Of a stretch of DNA of 64,000 nucleotides, positions 8,141 to 17,018 are shown piece after piece. Position numbers and translations under genes: made by a program. This stretch comes from Myxococcales bacterium. Lineage in GTDB: Bacteria > Myxococcota > Myxococcia > Myxococcales > Myxococcaceae. The notes beneath the pieces were generated by a model, which searched no databases, was not told the DNA's origin, and worked only from the letters and a program-made list of their open reading frames with translations. Each line of letters begins with the position of its first letter. Position 1 is the first letter of the stretch. Location: the NCBI GenBank assembly GCA_030681895.1, contig JAUXRI010000266.1, positions 1 to 64,000 of the forward strand. Reading direction: 5' to 3'.

Positions 8141-9073
8141 TCACAGCTCGTGCACGACGCACTTGAGCGCGCTCGGCTGCTGGAAATCGACCGCGCTCGC
8201 TCCAAACGCCGTGACTCGCCGACGCTTTCTCGCCCCCAGGCCCCGCTCGAGCTGCGCGTCGAACTCGTCGGCAGACAGCGCCTCGACGTTGCACATCGAC
8301 AACAACAGGCCCTCGGGCGCGACGACCTTCTCTGCTGCCGAAACGAGCTGGTGATAGTCGCGGGCCGCGGTGAAGCGGCTGGTCTTCGTCGTCGCGAACC
8401 CAGGAGGATCGAGCACCACGAGATCGAACTGCTCCCCCTTCTTCGCGAACCGGGCCAGCCAGTCGAAGCTGTCTCCCGCGATGAAGTCGAAGCGCTCGGG
8501 CGTCAGGCCGTTCTTCGTCAGGTTCTCTTCGCCCCAGTCGAGCACCTTGCGTGACACATCGACGTTCGCGGCCCGCGCCGCGCCACCCACCCTCGCCGCG
8601 AGCCCAAAGCCACACGTGTACGAGAACAGGTTGAGCACCCGCCGGCCCTTCGCGTGCTCTCGCACCCAACGCCTGGCGTCTCGCGCGTCGACGTACAGCC
8701 CGACCGAGAGCCCGTTCGCCGGGCGGATGACGAAGCGTACACCCTGCTCCAGCACCTCGAGCTCCGAGACCGCCTCGCCGACGATGGGCTCCGGCGGCGC
8801 CAGCAGCGACACGTCTTCATTCGCCGCGCGCTTCGCCTCTCTCGGCCGGTGCTTCACGTAGACGCTGCGCACGGCGCCGGTCGACCTCAGCGCGTCACCG
8901 ATTCCGCGCGCCTCGTCGGGCACCGCCACCCGATAGAACGACACCACGGCGACGTCGCCGAACAGATCGATCGTCACGCCGGGCAGCTCGCCATCGATCC
9001 ACCGGAAGCAGCTCGTCTCGGCAGGCAAGCGCGCCCGCCGCCGCACGAGCGCCTCCTTCAGGAGCGCGTCCAC
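8141..9073 (-). CDS. class I SAM-dependent rRNA methyltransferase, RlmI-like
   Basis: A 310-residue methyltransferase of the RlmI/RlmK-like group that forms m5C or m2G in 23S rRNA. A short N-terminal RNA-binding region is followed by the Rossmann domain. The SAM motif is VLNLFSYTCGFGLAA (about residue 150), the acidic ribose-binding turn is ANVDVSRKVLDW, and motif IV is VVLDPPGFATTK. The length is below that of full RlmI (about 390), mainly because the N-terminal PUA domain is reduced or absent. The GTG start at 9073 overlaps the 3' end of the amidohydrolase gene by 16 bases, so the two are probably co-transcribed. The exact target base is not predictable. Confidence 0.85.
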   Translation of the reverse strand: MDALLKEALVRRRARLPAETSCFRWIDGELPGVTIDLFGDVAVVSFYRVAVPDEARGIGDALRSTGAVRSVYVKHRPREAKRAANEDVSLLAPPEPIVGEAVSELEVLEQGVRFVIRPANGLSVGLYVDARDARRWVREHAKGRRVLNLFSYTCGFGLAARVGGAARAANVDVSRKVLDWGEENLTKNGLTPERFDFIAGDSFDWLARFAKKGEQFDLVVLDPPGFATTKTSRFTAARDYHQLVSAAEKVVAPEGLLLSMCNVEALSADEFDAQLERGLGARKRRRVTAFGASAVDFQQPSALKCVVHEL

Positions 9074-10374
9074 ACCGCCTCGACGGCCTTCGCGGCCTGG
9101 TGCTCGAGCTGCATCAACGGCGCGGCGAGCAGCTGCCCTTCACGAACCACCACGCGCCCGTTCACGATCGTCCACGCGACGCGCGTCTGGCTCAGCTGCA
9201 TCAGCAGGTGCGGCGTGAAGTTGCCCACCTCTTGCGCCGGGACGAAGTCGTGCACGACGAGATCCGCCATCGCGCCGACGTCGAGCGTTCCCGAGGGCTG
9301 GCCGAAGACCATCGTGCACAGCTCCGCCGGGCCACCGACGAGGAACGTCGCCATCAAGTTGTCCGGGTCCAGCATGCGGCCAGAGCGCGCGAGCGTCATG
9401 ACGCCGGTGAAGCTCGCCGCGAGCTCTTCCCACAACGTGCCGCTGCCACCGGTGCCGAGGCCGACGAGGTTCTGACTGAGGAGCACCGCTTCCATGCCCA
9501 GCGCGCTGCCGCCTTCCAGCGTGTGCGTGAGGCGTGGGCTCAACGCGATCAACGTGCGGGTGCGGGCCAGCCGCTGCGCCTCGGCGCGATCGATGGCGCG
9601 GGCGTGGGCGCCGATCGACGCTCCACCCAGCAGGCCGAAGGTCTCGAAGCGATTGACGATGCGCGTGTTGTGTCGATCCCACGTCAGCGCGAGATCTTCA
9701 TCGCTCTCCGCCATGCGGAAGTGCGCGCCCACGCCGAGCTCTTCTTTCAGACGCCCGACCCGCCGGAGCAGATCGTCATCGGCGCAGAACGACGCGGCCA
9801 CCCCCAGCGATCCCCGCACGAGCGGGTTGCCCTTCGTCGAGACGACGTGGCCTGCGTTCGCTTCCACCTGCGCGGGACCGGGGAGCTCCTTGAGCTGGCT
9901 GCTCGACGCGTGGCTGTTGATCAGCCGGGCTCCGAGCCGTTCGGCCGTGCGGCCCTGAACGCCGAGCGCGTCTTCGACACACGACGGCGCGTGAAGGTGC
10001 TCGACGAACATCGTGGTGCCACGGAGCAGGCCTCGCGCGAGCGCAGCAGCGGTCAGCGCTTCGACCTCTCCGACGGTCACCACCTTCTCGAGCTGGGCCT
10101 CGACGGTGTAGCGCTCCTCGAGCGGCCGAAGCAGGTGGTGGCCAGACCAGGGCGACAGCTGCGCCCCGACGAGGCGGGTGTGGCAATCGACGAACCCTGG
10201 CGTGACGAGCCGGCCATCACACTGCACCGCCCAATCACCCGGCAGCACCGGGAGCGAAGCATCGTCGACCACCTGAACGATCGACCCGCCCTCGACCAGC
10301 ACCGCCATGTGCGCCCGAACGCGCCCATCGGCGCTGAACAGGCTGCAGTCTTTGAGCAACAGCCGACCTTCCAC
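9058..10374 (-). CDS. SsnA/TrzN-like amidohydrolase homologue lacking several metal ligands
   Basis: A 438-residue protein with the full amidohydrolase (cyclic deaminase/SsnA-like) architecture: an N-terminal beta-sandwich strand set, a TIM barrel beginning at VTPGFVDCHTR, and a C-terminal sandwich ending with GAMADLVVHDF and VNGRVVVREGQ. Key residues are changed. The HxH metal motif is His65-Thr-Arg67. The HxxE motif reads HFRMAE with Arg220 where the ligand His is expected. The catalytic Asp of the LGTDG motif is Gly309. The barrel His257 (GAHA) and Glu223 remain. Such a protein may be inactive, bind metal differently, or serve a regulatory role. The start is a GTG at 10374. It overlaps the downstream methyltransferase gene and follows the small zinc-ribbon gene. 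Confidence 0.8.
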   Translation of the reverse strand: MEGRLLLKDCSLFSADGRVRAHMAVLVEGGSIVQVVDDASLPVLPGDWAVQCDGRLVTPGFVDCHTRLVGAQLSPWSGHHLLRPLEERYTVEAQLEKVVTVGEVEALTAAALARGLLRGTTMFVEHLHAPSCVEDALGVQGRTAERLGARLINSHASSSQLKELPGPAQVEANAGHVVSTKGNPLVRGSLGVAASFCADDDLLRRVGRLKEELGVGAHFRMAESDEDLALTWDRHNTRIVNRFETFGLLGGASIGAHARAIDRAEAQRLARTRTLIALSPRLTHTLEGGSALGMEAVLLSQNLVGLGTGGSGTLWEELAASFTGVMTLARSGRMLDPDNLMATFLVGGPAELCTMVFGQPSGTLDVGAMADLVVHDFVPAQEVGNFTPHLLMQLSQTRVAWTIVNGRVVVREGQLLAAPLMQLEHQAAKAVEAVWTRS

Positions 10375-10405
10375 AGTGCCGGCAGCCTACCCGGGATCTT
10401 TGAAG

Positions 10406-10576
10406 TCACCGCATCGGCGGCGGGACTGGCGTCGAGCTCGCCTGATTCTTGACTGGAGCCTCACGGCACTTGCATCGCTGATCGCGCGGCACCTTGCCGA
10501 GCACCTGCTCCACGTGGGCTCCGCACCCACGCCAGTCAGCCTTCCCACACTTCGGACACGTCACGGCCATGCACAT
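10406..10576 (-). CDS. small CxxC zinc-ribbon protein (56 aa)
   Basis: This short gene encodes 56 residues from the ATG at 10576; a second ATG at 10570 would give 54. A strong ribosome site, AAAGGAG, sits 6 bases upstream. The protein opens with VTCPKCGKADWRGCGAHVEQ and continues VPRDQRCKCRE. This is a compact four-to-six-cysteine motif typical of small stand-alone zinc proteins found across bacteria and eukaryotes (consensus CPKCgk.tW.GCG.Hi...l..vp...rC.C). The C-terminal tail is Pro/Ser-rich. It lies between the kinase and amidohydrolase genes on the same strand (gaps of 58 and 31 bases). No function is established. Confidence 0.82.
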   Translation of the reverse strand: MCMAVTCPKCGKADWRGCGAHVEQVLGKVPRDQRCKCREAPVKNQASSTPVPPPMR

Positions 10577-10634
10577 GAGTCACTCCTTTGAATCGATGCG
10601 TCGGGCATCAGAGTCAGGAGCGCTGCAGCAGGGT

Positions 10635-12629
10635 TCAGTTCGACGGGGGCGTCGTGGGTAGCTTCGGCTTCGGCATCGGCTTCCCGCGCACGACGAGGTT
10701 CGAGAATCGGCACTGCAGGTTGCGGCAACCCACGGCCACTTTGCCCGTCCGCACGCCCAGGCCGGGGAGTTCCTTGCGCAGCACCTCGGCGCCGTTGACC
10801 GTGCCCTTCACCTCGACGCTCCCGGTGTGGAGCGCCCGCAGCTTGACGCCCATGCGGAACTTCCCGCGCGGCACCGTCACCTGATCCTGCGTCATCGCGT
10901 CGGCGGCGCTGTTGCCGACCTCTTCGGTGCCGTTGGGAAGGAAGTAGCGCCACATCAGCCGCATCTCGTTCACGGGAGGCAGGCCCGGCACGTCGGGGAT
11001 CGCAAAGAGGCTGACCTGCGTATCCTTGATGCGGAACGACAGCTCGACGAAGCGCTGGCTGTGCGGATCGAGCGGCGGGAACTCGGGGCTCAGCCGCTCG
11101 AACGCCACCTCGACCTCGGCGCTGAACTCCTCGGTCGAGTAGTAGCGCGCGCCGAGGTATGCGCGCGGAATCACCGTCACGGGCCCTTCGGGATCGGTCA
11201 CGTCGCCATACTGAATCGCCGTCAACGCACCGTCATCGAGCGCCCAGTGCCCCGCGTGCGCGCTGATCTCTTCACCCGCATCGGGCACCGAAGGCTCGAA
11301 ACCGACGGTGAGCACCCTGCCCTCGTCACGAACGGTGGCGAAGAAGGCCTCGTCGGTGTCCTGGTACCAGGCCGGAGCCCGCGCCGCAGGTGGGTTCGGC
11401 TTCGCGACCTCGGTCGGCAACAGCCGCGCCGCCAACGCGACGAGCAGCAGCGCGCCCAGCACGAAGACGCCCAGCTTCCACCCTCCGCCCGACTCCTGCA
11501 CGAAGGACGACACGCGGTTCGGTACCGTCGACTGGCGCTTCACCGGAACCATGCTGCCGACGGTGTCGATGAGAGGCTCGAGAATGGTGGCGACCTCGAG
11601 GGCGCTCGACGGGCGCTGCTCCGGATCGCTGTCGAGCAGCCTGGCCACGAGCTCGTCGATGGTGAGCGACAGCCCCGGCACCTTCTCGCTCGGGAGCTTG
11701 AACCGCCCCAGCGGCAGCTCTCCGGTGAGCATCTCGTAGAGCAACACGCCCAGCGAATAGAGGTCGGCGCGGTGATCGACGTGTTTGGCGTCACGCCGCT
11801 GCTCGGGCGCCATGTAGTTGACCGTGCCCATCGCCACGGCGGTGGCGGTCAACGCGATGTTCTTCTCGCTGTCCTTCATGCCCGCCAGGCCGAAGTCGGC
11901 GATCTTCACGTGGCCGCGCGGGTCCACCAGCACGTTCTCGGGCTTCAGATCGCGGTGAACGACCTTCTGCTCATGCGCGTAGTCGATGGCGCGGGCGATC
12001 TGCACCACCATGCGCAGGGCGTCTTTCGGCGACAGCCTCCGGCCCGTGAGCATCTCGCGCAGGTTGACGCCGGCGACGAGCTCCATCGCGAAGTAGTAGT
12101 GCGTGCCCGCCTGCCCACGATCGATGATCTGCACGATGTTGGGGTGGTTGAGGGCGGCCAGCGCGGTGGCCTCTTTCTCGAAGCGCGCGACGAACTCACG
12201 ATCGGCCGCGAACTTGGCCGGCAGGATCTTCACCGCGACCTGACGATTGAGCGACGTCTGCCGCGCGCGCCACACCTCGCCCATGCCCCCCCGCCCCAAC
12301 AGCTCGACCAGCTCGTAGCCGGGCACCTGCGGGTTGGGCTCGGCGATCGCGGTGTCAGACGGGTTTCGCGGAGAGCTCGTCGTCGCCGCGAGATCGATCT
12401 CGACGTGCGAGGGCACGGGAGGCGGAAGCGGCGCGGGGGGGCTGATGGCGGCGGGCCTGGCGGCTTGAGTCTGCCCCAGCGACGGTGCGCGCACATCGGT
12501 CCGACGCACCTCGAACCTGATGCCGCAGGCGCAGTTGATCACCTGGCCCGAGACGTAGACCGACGTGTCGTGAACGCGAGCGCAGTTGGGGCAGGACTGC
12601 GTGACGGCCTGGCGGCTCGACCGCGTCAC
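10635..12629 (-). CDS. receptor-like Ser/Thr protein kinase with N-terminal zinc ribbon
   Basis: A 664-residue Hanks-type kinase. A zinc ribbon at the N terminus (Cys13, Cys16, Cys33, Cys35) leads into a Pro-rich linker. The kinase domain (about 104-365) has the glycine loop GRGGMGEV (112-119), catalytic Lys134, HRDLKPEN (225-232) and DFG (245-247), so it should be active. One transmembrane helix follows (LGVFVLGALLLVALAARLL, near residue 400-420), and the last 240 residues would be extracytoplasmic and might sense a ligand. The start is a GTG. It is 12 bases downstream of the FHA-adenylate cyclase gene; FHA domains bind phosphothreonine, so the kinase may phosphorylate or recruit that partner. 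Confidence 0.93.
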   Translation of the reverse strand: MTRSSRQAVTQSCPNCARVHDTSVYVSGQVINCACGIRFEVRRTDVRAPSLGQTQAARPAAISPPAPLPPPVPSHVEIDLAATTSSPRNPSDTAIAEPNPQVPGYELVELLGRGGMGEVWRARQTSLNRQVAVKILPAKFAADREFVARFEKEATALAALNHPNIVQIIDRGQAGTHYYFAMELVAGVNLREMLTGRRLSPKDALRMVVQIARAIDYAHEQKVVHRDLKPENVLVDPRGHVKIADFGLAGMKDSEKNIALTATAVAMGTVNYMAPEQRRDAKHVDHRADLYSLGVLLYEMLTGELPLGRFKLPSEKVPGLSLTIDELVARLLDSDPEQRPSSALEVATILEPLIDTVGSMVPVKRQSTVPNRVSSFVQESGGGWKLGVFVLGALLLVALAARLLPTEVAKPNPPAARAPAWYQDTDEAFFATVRDEGRVLTVGFEPSVPDAGEEISAHAGHWALDDGALTAIQYGDVTDPEGPVTVIPRAYLGARYYSTEEFSAEVEVAFERLSPEFPPLDPHSQRFVELSFRIKDTQVSLFAIPDVPGLPPVNEMRLMWRYFLPNGTEEVGNSAADAMTQDQVTVPRGKFRMGVKLRALHTGSVEVKGTVNGAEVLRKELPGLGVRTGKVAVGCRNLQCRFSNLVVRGKPMPKPKLPTTPPSN

Positions 12630-12641
12630 GAGTGCCTTCGA

Positions 12642-14324
12642 TCAGCCCTTGAAGCCGAGAATGCGGAAGGTCGGAACACCCTTCTCCTTGCCCTTGACCT
12701 GCAGCACGGAGACAGGCTCGACGATGAAGCCCGCGCCTGCAGCGCGAACGGTCGCTTCGGTCGCCAGCACCTCTGACGCCTTGGCGAGTCCACACAGGCG
12801 GGACGAGGTGTTGACCGAGTCGCCGATGGCCGTGAACTCGTGACGCTCCGTCGAGCCGATGTAGCCGACGACGGCCGGGCCGGTGTTGACGCCGATGCCG
12901 ACCTCGATGGCCTTCTTGCCGTCCTCGGCGCGCTTGCGGTTCATCTCGTGAATCTCGTCCAGCATCTCGAGGGCGCAGCGCAGCGAGCGGGCGGCGTCGT
13001 CGACGTGGGTGATCGGCGGGCCCCACGTCGCCATGACGCAGTCACCGATGAACTTGTCGAGGTTGCCCTCGTACTTGAAGATCACGTTCGCCATCGCGGT
13101 GAAGAACGTGTTCAGCATCGCGACGGTTTCTTGCGGGCTGTCGGCCTCGGCCATCGAGGTGAAGCCGCGAATGTCGGCGAAGATGACGCTGACCTCGGCG
13201 AGCCGGCCCACGCGCAGCAGCTCGACCTTGCCCGATACCACTGCTTCGGCGACGGCGGGCGCGAGGAACCGCGAGAGCTCGGCGCGGGTGATGGCTTCAC
13301 GCTCGACCTTGCCTGCGAGGTCGGCGTTCTCGAGCGCGATGGCGGCCTGAGACGCGATACCGGCGAGCACCTTGAGGTCCTTCTCGGAGAAGGCGTTGGT
13401 GCGCTCGCGGGTGTCGCAGAAGAGAATGCCCTTGAGCACGCCCTTCGAGAGCAGCGGCACGGCCATGGCGGAGCGGATGCCCTGCGCGACGATCGACTCG
13501 GACGACGAGAACCGGGAGTCGAGGATCGCGTCGGCCGTCAACACGGCGCTGCGCGTTTCCGCCACGCGCTTGAGCACGGTCTCGGAGACGGTGACTTCGC
13601 TGTTGTCTTGCTTGCGGCGCTTGATGGCCTGCGGGTTCAGCTCGCCATCGTCGTCGGTGAGGAAGATGACGGCGTTGTCGGCGGCGAGCAGCTCGAAGGC
13701 GACGCCGAGAATCTTGTCGAGGAGCGAGGGAAGGTCTCGCTCCATGCCGACGAGCCGGTGGAACTCGTTGGCGATACGCAGCTTCTCGTAGTCCTGCTTG
13801 AGCGTCTCGATGTCGCTCAGCTTGTCGGCGGGCCTGAACTCGGCCGACTCCATCTGGGCGACGGTGGCGAGGAAGGCCGGCATCGAGTGCGCCGACTGCA
13901 CGACGGTGACGCCAGCGTTCGAGGTGGGGGTCGCGCCGACCTGATCGACGCCCGACATGAAGACCAGCCGGCTGTTGCCCAGCGCGATCTCGTCGCCGTC
14001 GCGCAGCCGCAGCTCGCGCACCTTGCGGCCATTCACGAAGGTGCCGTTCGACGAGTTGAGATCGCGGAGCAGGAAGGTCGCGCCGACGCGCTCGATCACG
14101 CAGTGCTCTTTCGAGACCTCGCGATCGACGAGCCGCAGCGTGTTGTTCGGGTGCCGGCCGAGCGACGTCTTCTCAGACAGGGGGAACTCGCCCTGTTTGC
14201 CGTCGGCGAATTTGCCCGAGAGACGGGGGCCCTTGATCTGGCCGGGGGCATAGACCTGCGCGGGCTTGGGCTCGCCCGCCGTCGCCAGGTTGGTCAAGGG
14301 AATCGGTTGGTGAGCCAAGCGCAT
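12642..14324 (-). CDS. FHA-GAF-class III adenylate cyclase
   Basis: A 560-residue signalling enzyme making cAMP. The order is an FHA domain (about 48-124, with GR at 56-57, SKEH at 71-74 and the NSSNGT turn near 90-95), a GAF sensor (about 185-340) and a class III cyclase domain (about 375-555). In the cyclase the first metal Asp is in FADIRGFTSM and the second in FIGDCVMATWG. The Lys of DKFIGD and the Asp of TAIGD are the adenine-specifying pair, and the Asn/Arg of GDSVNTSSRL stabilise the transition state, so ATP is the expected substrate. It is followed closely by the Ser/Thr kinase gene; the FHA domain suggests control by phosphorylation. Confidence 0.94.
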   Translation of the reverse strand: MRLAHQPIPLTNLATAGEPKPAQVYAPGQIKGPRLSGKFADGKQGEFPLSEKTSLGRHPNNTLRLVDREVSKEHCVIERVGATFLLRDLNSSNGTFVNGRKVRELRLRDGDEIALGNSRLVFMSGVDQVGATPTSNAGVTVVQSAHSMPAFLATVAQMESAEFRPADKLSDIETLKQDYEKLRIANEFHRLVGMERDLPSLLDKILGVAFELLAADNAVIFLTDDDGELNPQAIKRRKQDNSEVTVSETVLKRVAETRSAVLTADAILDSRFSSSESIVAQGIRSAMAVPLLSKGVLKGILFCDTRERTNAFSEKDLKVLAGIASQAAIALENADLAGKVEREAITRAELSRFLAPAVAEAVVSGKVELLRVGRLAEVSVIFADIRGFTSMAEADSPQETVAMLNTFFTAMANVIFKYEGNLDKFIGDCVMATWGPPITHVDDAARSLRCALEMLDEIHEMNRKRAEDGKKAIEVGIGVNTGPAVVGYIGSTERHEFTAIGDSVNTSSRLCGLAKASEVLATEATVRAAGAGFIVEPVSVLQVKGKEKGVPTFRILGFKG

Positions 14325-14483
14325 GGGACCCTAGCAGAGGAGTGGCCCTGACAAAACGAACTGACGAGCCCTCTGGTCGACGGCGATGACCGGTAGTTCG
14401 TTCCACAGTGCAGCCTTGCAATTCCGTTCGTCGCCCCGGGGACGGTGGAAACACGAGGCGTTGCTTGCTACCTCATCGACACC

Positions 14484-15554
14484 ATGGCGAAGCCAGTCCG
14501 CAAGGCCCCGACGAAGGCATCAAGCCCCCGAACTGACTCGAAAAAAGTGAAGCGGCCCGCGATTCGGCGCACGCAGCCGCGCATCACGGCGACGAAGGCC
14601 GTGCGGCCACCGCCACCGCCCAGAGTGACCCTCTCCGAACGGCGTGGGTTGGTCCTCACCGCCCTCGAAGCCGCGCAGGCGCTGCACTGGGGCCTGAGTC
14701 CGGTGACGGGGTCGAGCGTCGGCGGCGTCGAGGTGCGCGTGGCCGCGATGGCCGGCACTCGTCCCTTCTGGTGGCTGCGCTCGCACGGGCTGTCGTCGAG
14801 CGTGCCGGCTGAGGTCGTGTTGCGGGTGCCGCGCGCGCCCGGCGAGAGCCAGCCCCCAGCCTGGTCCTTTCCCGTGCTCGAGCGGCTGATCACCTTCGCG
14901 CGCGACGGCGAGCTGGAGGCAGGCCAGATCGTCCGCTGGCCAAAGCCCTTCGGTGAAGGCACCGAGACCGATCTCGACGCCTTCGCGATCGCCATCGATC
15001 CGTCTTTTGGAATCATCACGACGCCCCACGACACGGTGCCGGTCCTGCTCGCGGTCGGCGTCACCAACGACGAGGTGCGCCTGGTGCGTGAGTGGAGCCC
15101 CGAGGGCCTGCTCGAGGTGCTGGCGAAGCTCGACCCGACACTTTCGACGACGCTCGATCGCGCCTCGCTCCTCGCGTCTCCCCGGGCGCGGCAGGCCATC
15201 GAGCAGCGCGTCGAAAAAGAGGGCTCGTCGATGGGCGTCCTGCAGGCCCGCGTCTGCGAAGGTGCGGTGAACAAGACCTCCATGTCGTGCAAGGTCGACG
15301 CGGACTCTGCAGACGCGATCCTGAGTCTGCTCAAAGGTCGCATCGGCCATCAGCGGCCCTTCATCGTGCGCGCGCCGGCCTTCGAGCTCGAGTTCCAGCC
15401 CGGCGACGCCCCGGCGCTCACCTTCGACCGGCTCAAAGCCACCCTCAAGCTGACCCAGACGATGGCCCGGAACCTCCGCGCCACCTTGAAGGCCCGGCCG
15501 GGCACGTACACCTGGGAGGGCCTGCCCTCGTTCAGCCTCGAGGTCGTGGCGTGA
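14484..15554 (+). CDS. SUFU (suppressor of fused) domain protein
   Basis: A 356-residue protein. The ATG at 14484 is preferred over a possible ATG 13 codons upstream because the extension lacks conserved character. Residues 1-45 are highly basic and Pro-rich, a possible nucleic-acid or membrane tether. Residues about 75-230 resemble the SUFU domain: PFWWLRSHGLS, then VPAEVVLRVPR, the WSFPVLERLITFAR helix, and AIDPSFGIITTPHD with VPVLLAVGV. Bacterial SUFU domains are widespread, often as immunity-type proteins against toxins, while in animals SUFU regulates Hedgehog signalling. No toxin gene is adjacent here; truD follows 52 bases downstream. The C-terminal 120 residues are not recognised. Confidence 0.7.
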   Translation: MAKPVRKAPTKASSPRTDSKKVKRPAIRRTQPRITATKAVRPPPPPRVTLSERRGLVLTALEAAQALHWGLSPVTGSSVGGVEVRVAAMAGTRPFWWLRSHGLSSSVPAEVVLRVPRAPGESQPPAWSFPVLERLITFARDGELEAGQIVRWPKPFGEGTETDLDAFAIAIDPSFGIITTPHDTVPVLLAVGVTNDEVRLVREWSPEGLLEVLAKLDPTLSTTLDRASLLASPRARQAIEQRVEKEGSSMGVLQARVCEGAVNKTSMSCKVDADSADAILSLLKGRIGHQRPFIVRAPAFELEFQPGDAPALTFDRLKATLKLTQTMARNLRATLKARPGTYTWEGLPSFSLEVVA

Positions 15555-15606
15555 GCTCGACGCTCACCTCTCACGCAGAGGGCGCCGAGCCTGATAAGGC
15601 AGTCTC

Positions 15607-16998
15607 ATGAAGCTCAAGCAGCGCCCAGAAGACTTCTCGGTGAAGGAGTCGTACCGGTTCGACGAGGATCCGGACGGCACGCACCGCGTCTACTTGATGG
15701 ACAAGCAGAAGCTGTCGACCTTCGACGCCGTCGGTCGCATCGCGAAGAAGTTCGGCCTCAAGCCGGGCTCCATCAGCTACTGCGGGCTCAAGGACAAGCA
15801 GGGGCGCACCGAGCAGCTGATCGCCGTCGATGGCTTCGACGTCGACATGCAGGACCCCGATCTGCGCCTGAAGTTCCTGGGCCGCATCGCCGAGCCGCTG
15901 ACCGCCGCGAACACCACCTCGAACCGCTTCGCCGTGACGGTTCGGCAGCTGCGCGAGCAGGAGATGCAGGACGTCACCATGGCCGTCGCCGAGGTCGGCC
16001 GCCTTGGCGTGGTGAACTACTTCGACAACCAGCGCTTCGGCTCGCTCAAGCACGGGCAGGGTTTCATCGCGAAGGACCTGCTGAAAGGCGACTTCGAGGC
16101 CGCGCTGAAGAACTACATGGCCGTGCCTTCGACGCTCGACCTGAGCGACGACGCCAAGGTGAAGGCCTTCTGGGCCGCGAACTGGGGCGACTGGTCGCAG
16201 CACTGCCCGTACGACACGGCCAACAAGAAGTACGGCCGCGTGCTGAACGTGCTGCGCAAGCAGCCGCGCAACTTCGTCGACGCCTTCCTGCAGATCGATT
16301 CGCAGTACCGCGCGATGCAGCTCTTCACGTACCAGTCGTATTTGTGGAACGAGTCTGCGCGACGGCTGCTTCAGCTCGTGTTGCCCCGCGAGTCGTTGTT
16401 CGTGATGCCGTACCAGGCTGGCTCGCTGCTCCATCACCGCGACGCGCCGCACGAGCTGCTCATGTGGATGCGCCACACCACCGTGCCCCTCGTCGGCCCC
16501 ACCACGACGTTTACCGATCGCAAGGTCGAAGAGGCCGTCAACTGGGCGCTGGGCAAAGACAAGCTGACCCTCGCGCAGCTGGTCGTGAAAGACGCGCCAC
16601 GCCTGCTGTATTTCAAGCACGAGGAGCGGCCGCTCCTGATCCAACCGCAGAAGCTGGTCGTCGGCCGCGCGAACAAAGACGAGATCAACCGTGGCTTCTT
16701 GAAGGTGAACGTCGCCTTCACCCTGCCCCCTGGGAGCTACGCCACGCTGACCGTGAAGCGACTCTTCCACTTCGGCGTGGAGCAGCTCGAGAAGGAAGCC
16801 GCCGAGCGGCCGGTCCGCAAAGATCCGCTCGAGGTCCTCACCGATCCGCGCATGAACAAGGGCGCGCGGCCTCCTGAGAAAGCCCGCCACCCCAACGCCG
16901 CTCCCGAAGTCCGCACGCCACGGGTCGGCTTCCGCGACCGCCAGAAGCTCCGCAAGGAAGCCCGGGCCGCTGCGAGGGCCTCACAACCGCGGAAGTAG
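15607..16998 (+). CDS. truD: tRNA pseudouridine(13) synthase
   Basis: Converts U13 of tRNAs (such as tRNA-Glu) to pseudouridine. The protein has 463 residues, somewhat longer than Escherichia coli TruD because of a basic C-terminal tail (about residues 395-463, rich in Arg/Lys/Ala). The catalytic Asp is Asp63 in YCGLKDKQGRTEQ, and the conserved VVNYFDNQRFGSL motif follows near residue 137. The central insertion domain typical of TruD is present. It ends in TAG, followed 21 bases later by a perfect 19-bp palindrome and T-run. It stands between the SUFU gene and the ECF sigma operon. Confidence 0.95.
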   Translation: MKLKQRPEDFSVKESYRFDEDPDGTHRVYLMDKQKLSTFDAVGRIAKKFGLKPGSISYCGLKDKQGRTEQLIAVDGFDVDMQDPDLRLKFLGRIAEPLTAANTTSNRFAVTVRQLREQEMQDVTMAVAEVGRLGVVNYFDNQRFGSLKHGQGFIAKDLLKGDFEAALKNYMAVPSTLDLSDDAKVKAFWAANWGDWSQHCPYDTANKKYGRVLNVLRKQPRNFVDAFLQIDSQYRAMQLFTYQSYLWNESARRLLQLVLPRESLFVMPYQAGSLLHHRDAPHELLMWMRHTTVPLVGPTTTFTDRKVEEAVNWALGKDKLTLAQLVVKDAPRLLYFKHEERPLLIQPQKLVVGRANKDEINRGFLKVNVAFTLPPGSYATLTVKRLFHFGVEQLEKEAAERPVRKDPLEVLTDPRMNKGARPPEKARHPNAAPEVRTPRVGFRDRQKLRKEARAAARASQPRK

Positions 16999-17018
16999 GC
17001 GCCAAGTCACTGGAATTG

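Noticed and set aside
8043-8669. Minus-strand frame of 208 codons overlapping the methyltransferase 3' half
   Set aside because: It runs in a different frame through the methyltransferase gene, and its translation is Arg/Gly/Ala-rich without motifs.
10307-10591. Plus-strand open frame of 94 codons in the amidohydrolase-kinase gap
   Set aside because: The minus strand of the same stretch encodes a Cys-rich zinc-ribbon protein with a clear ribosome site. The plus frame lacks family features and a ribosome site.
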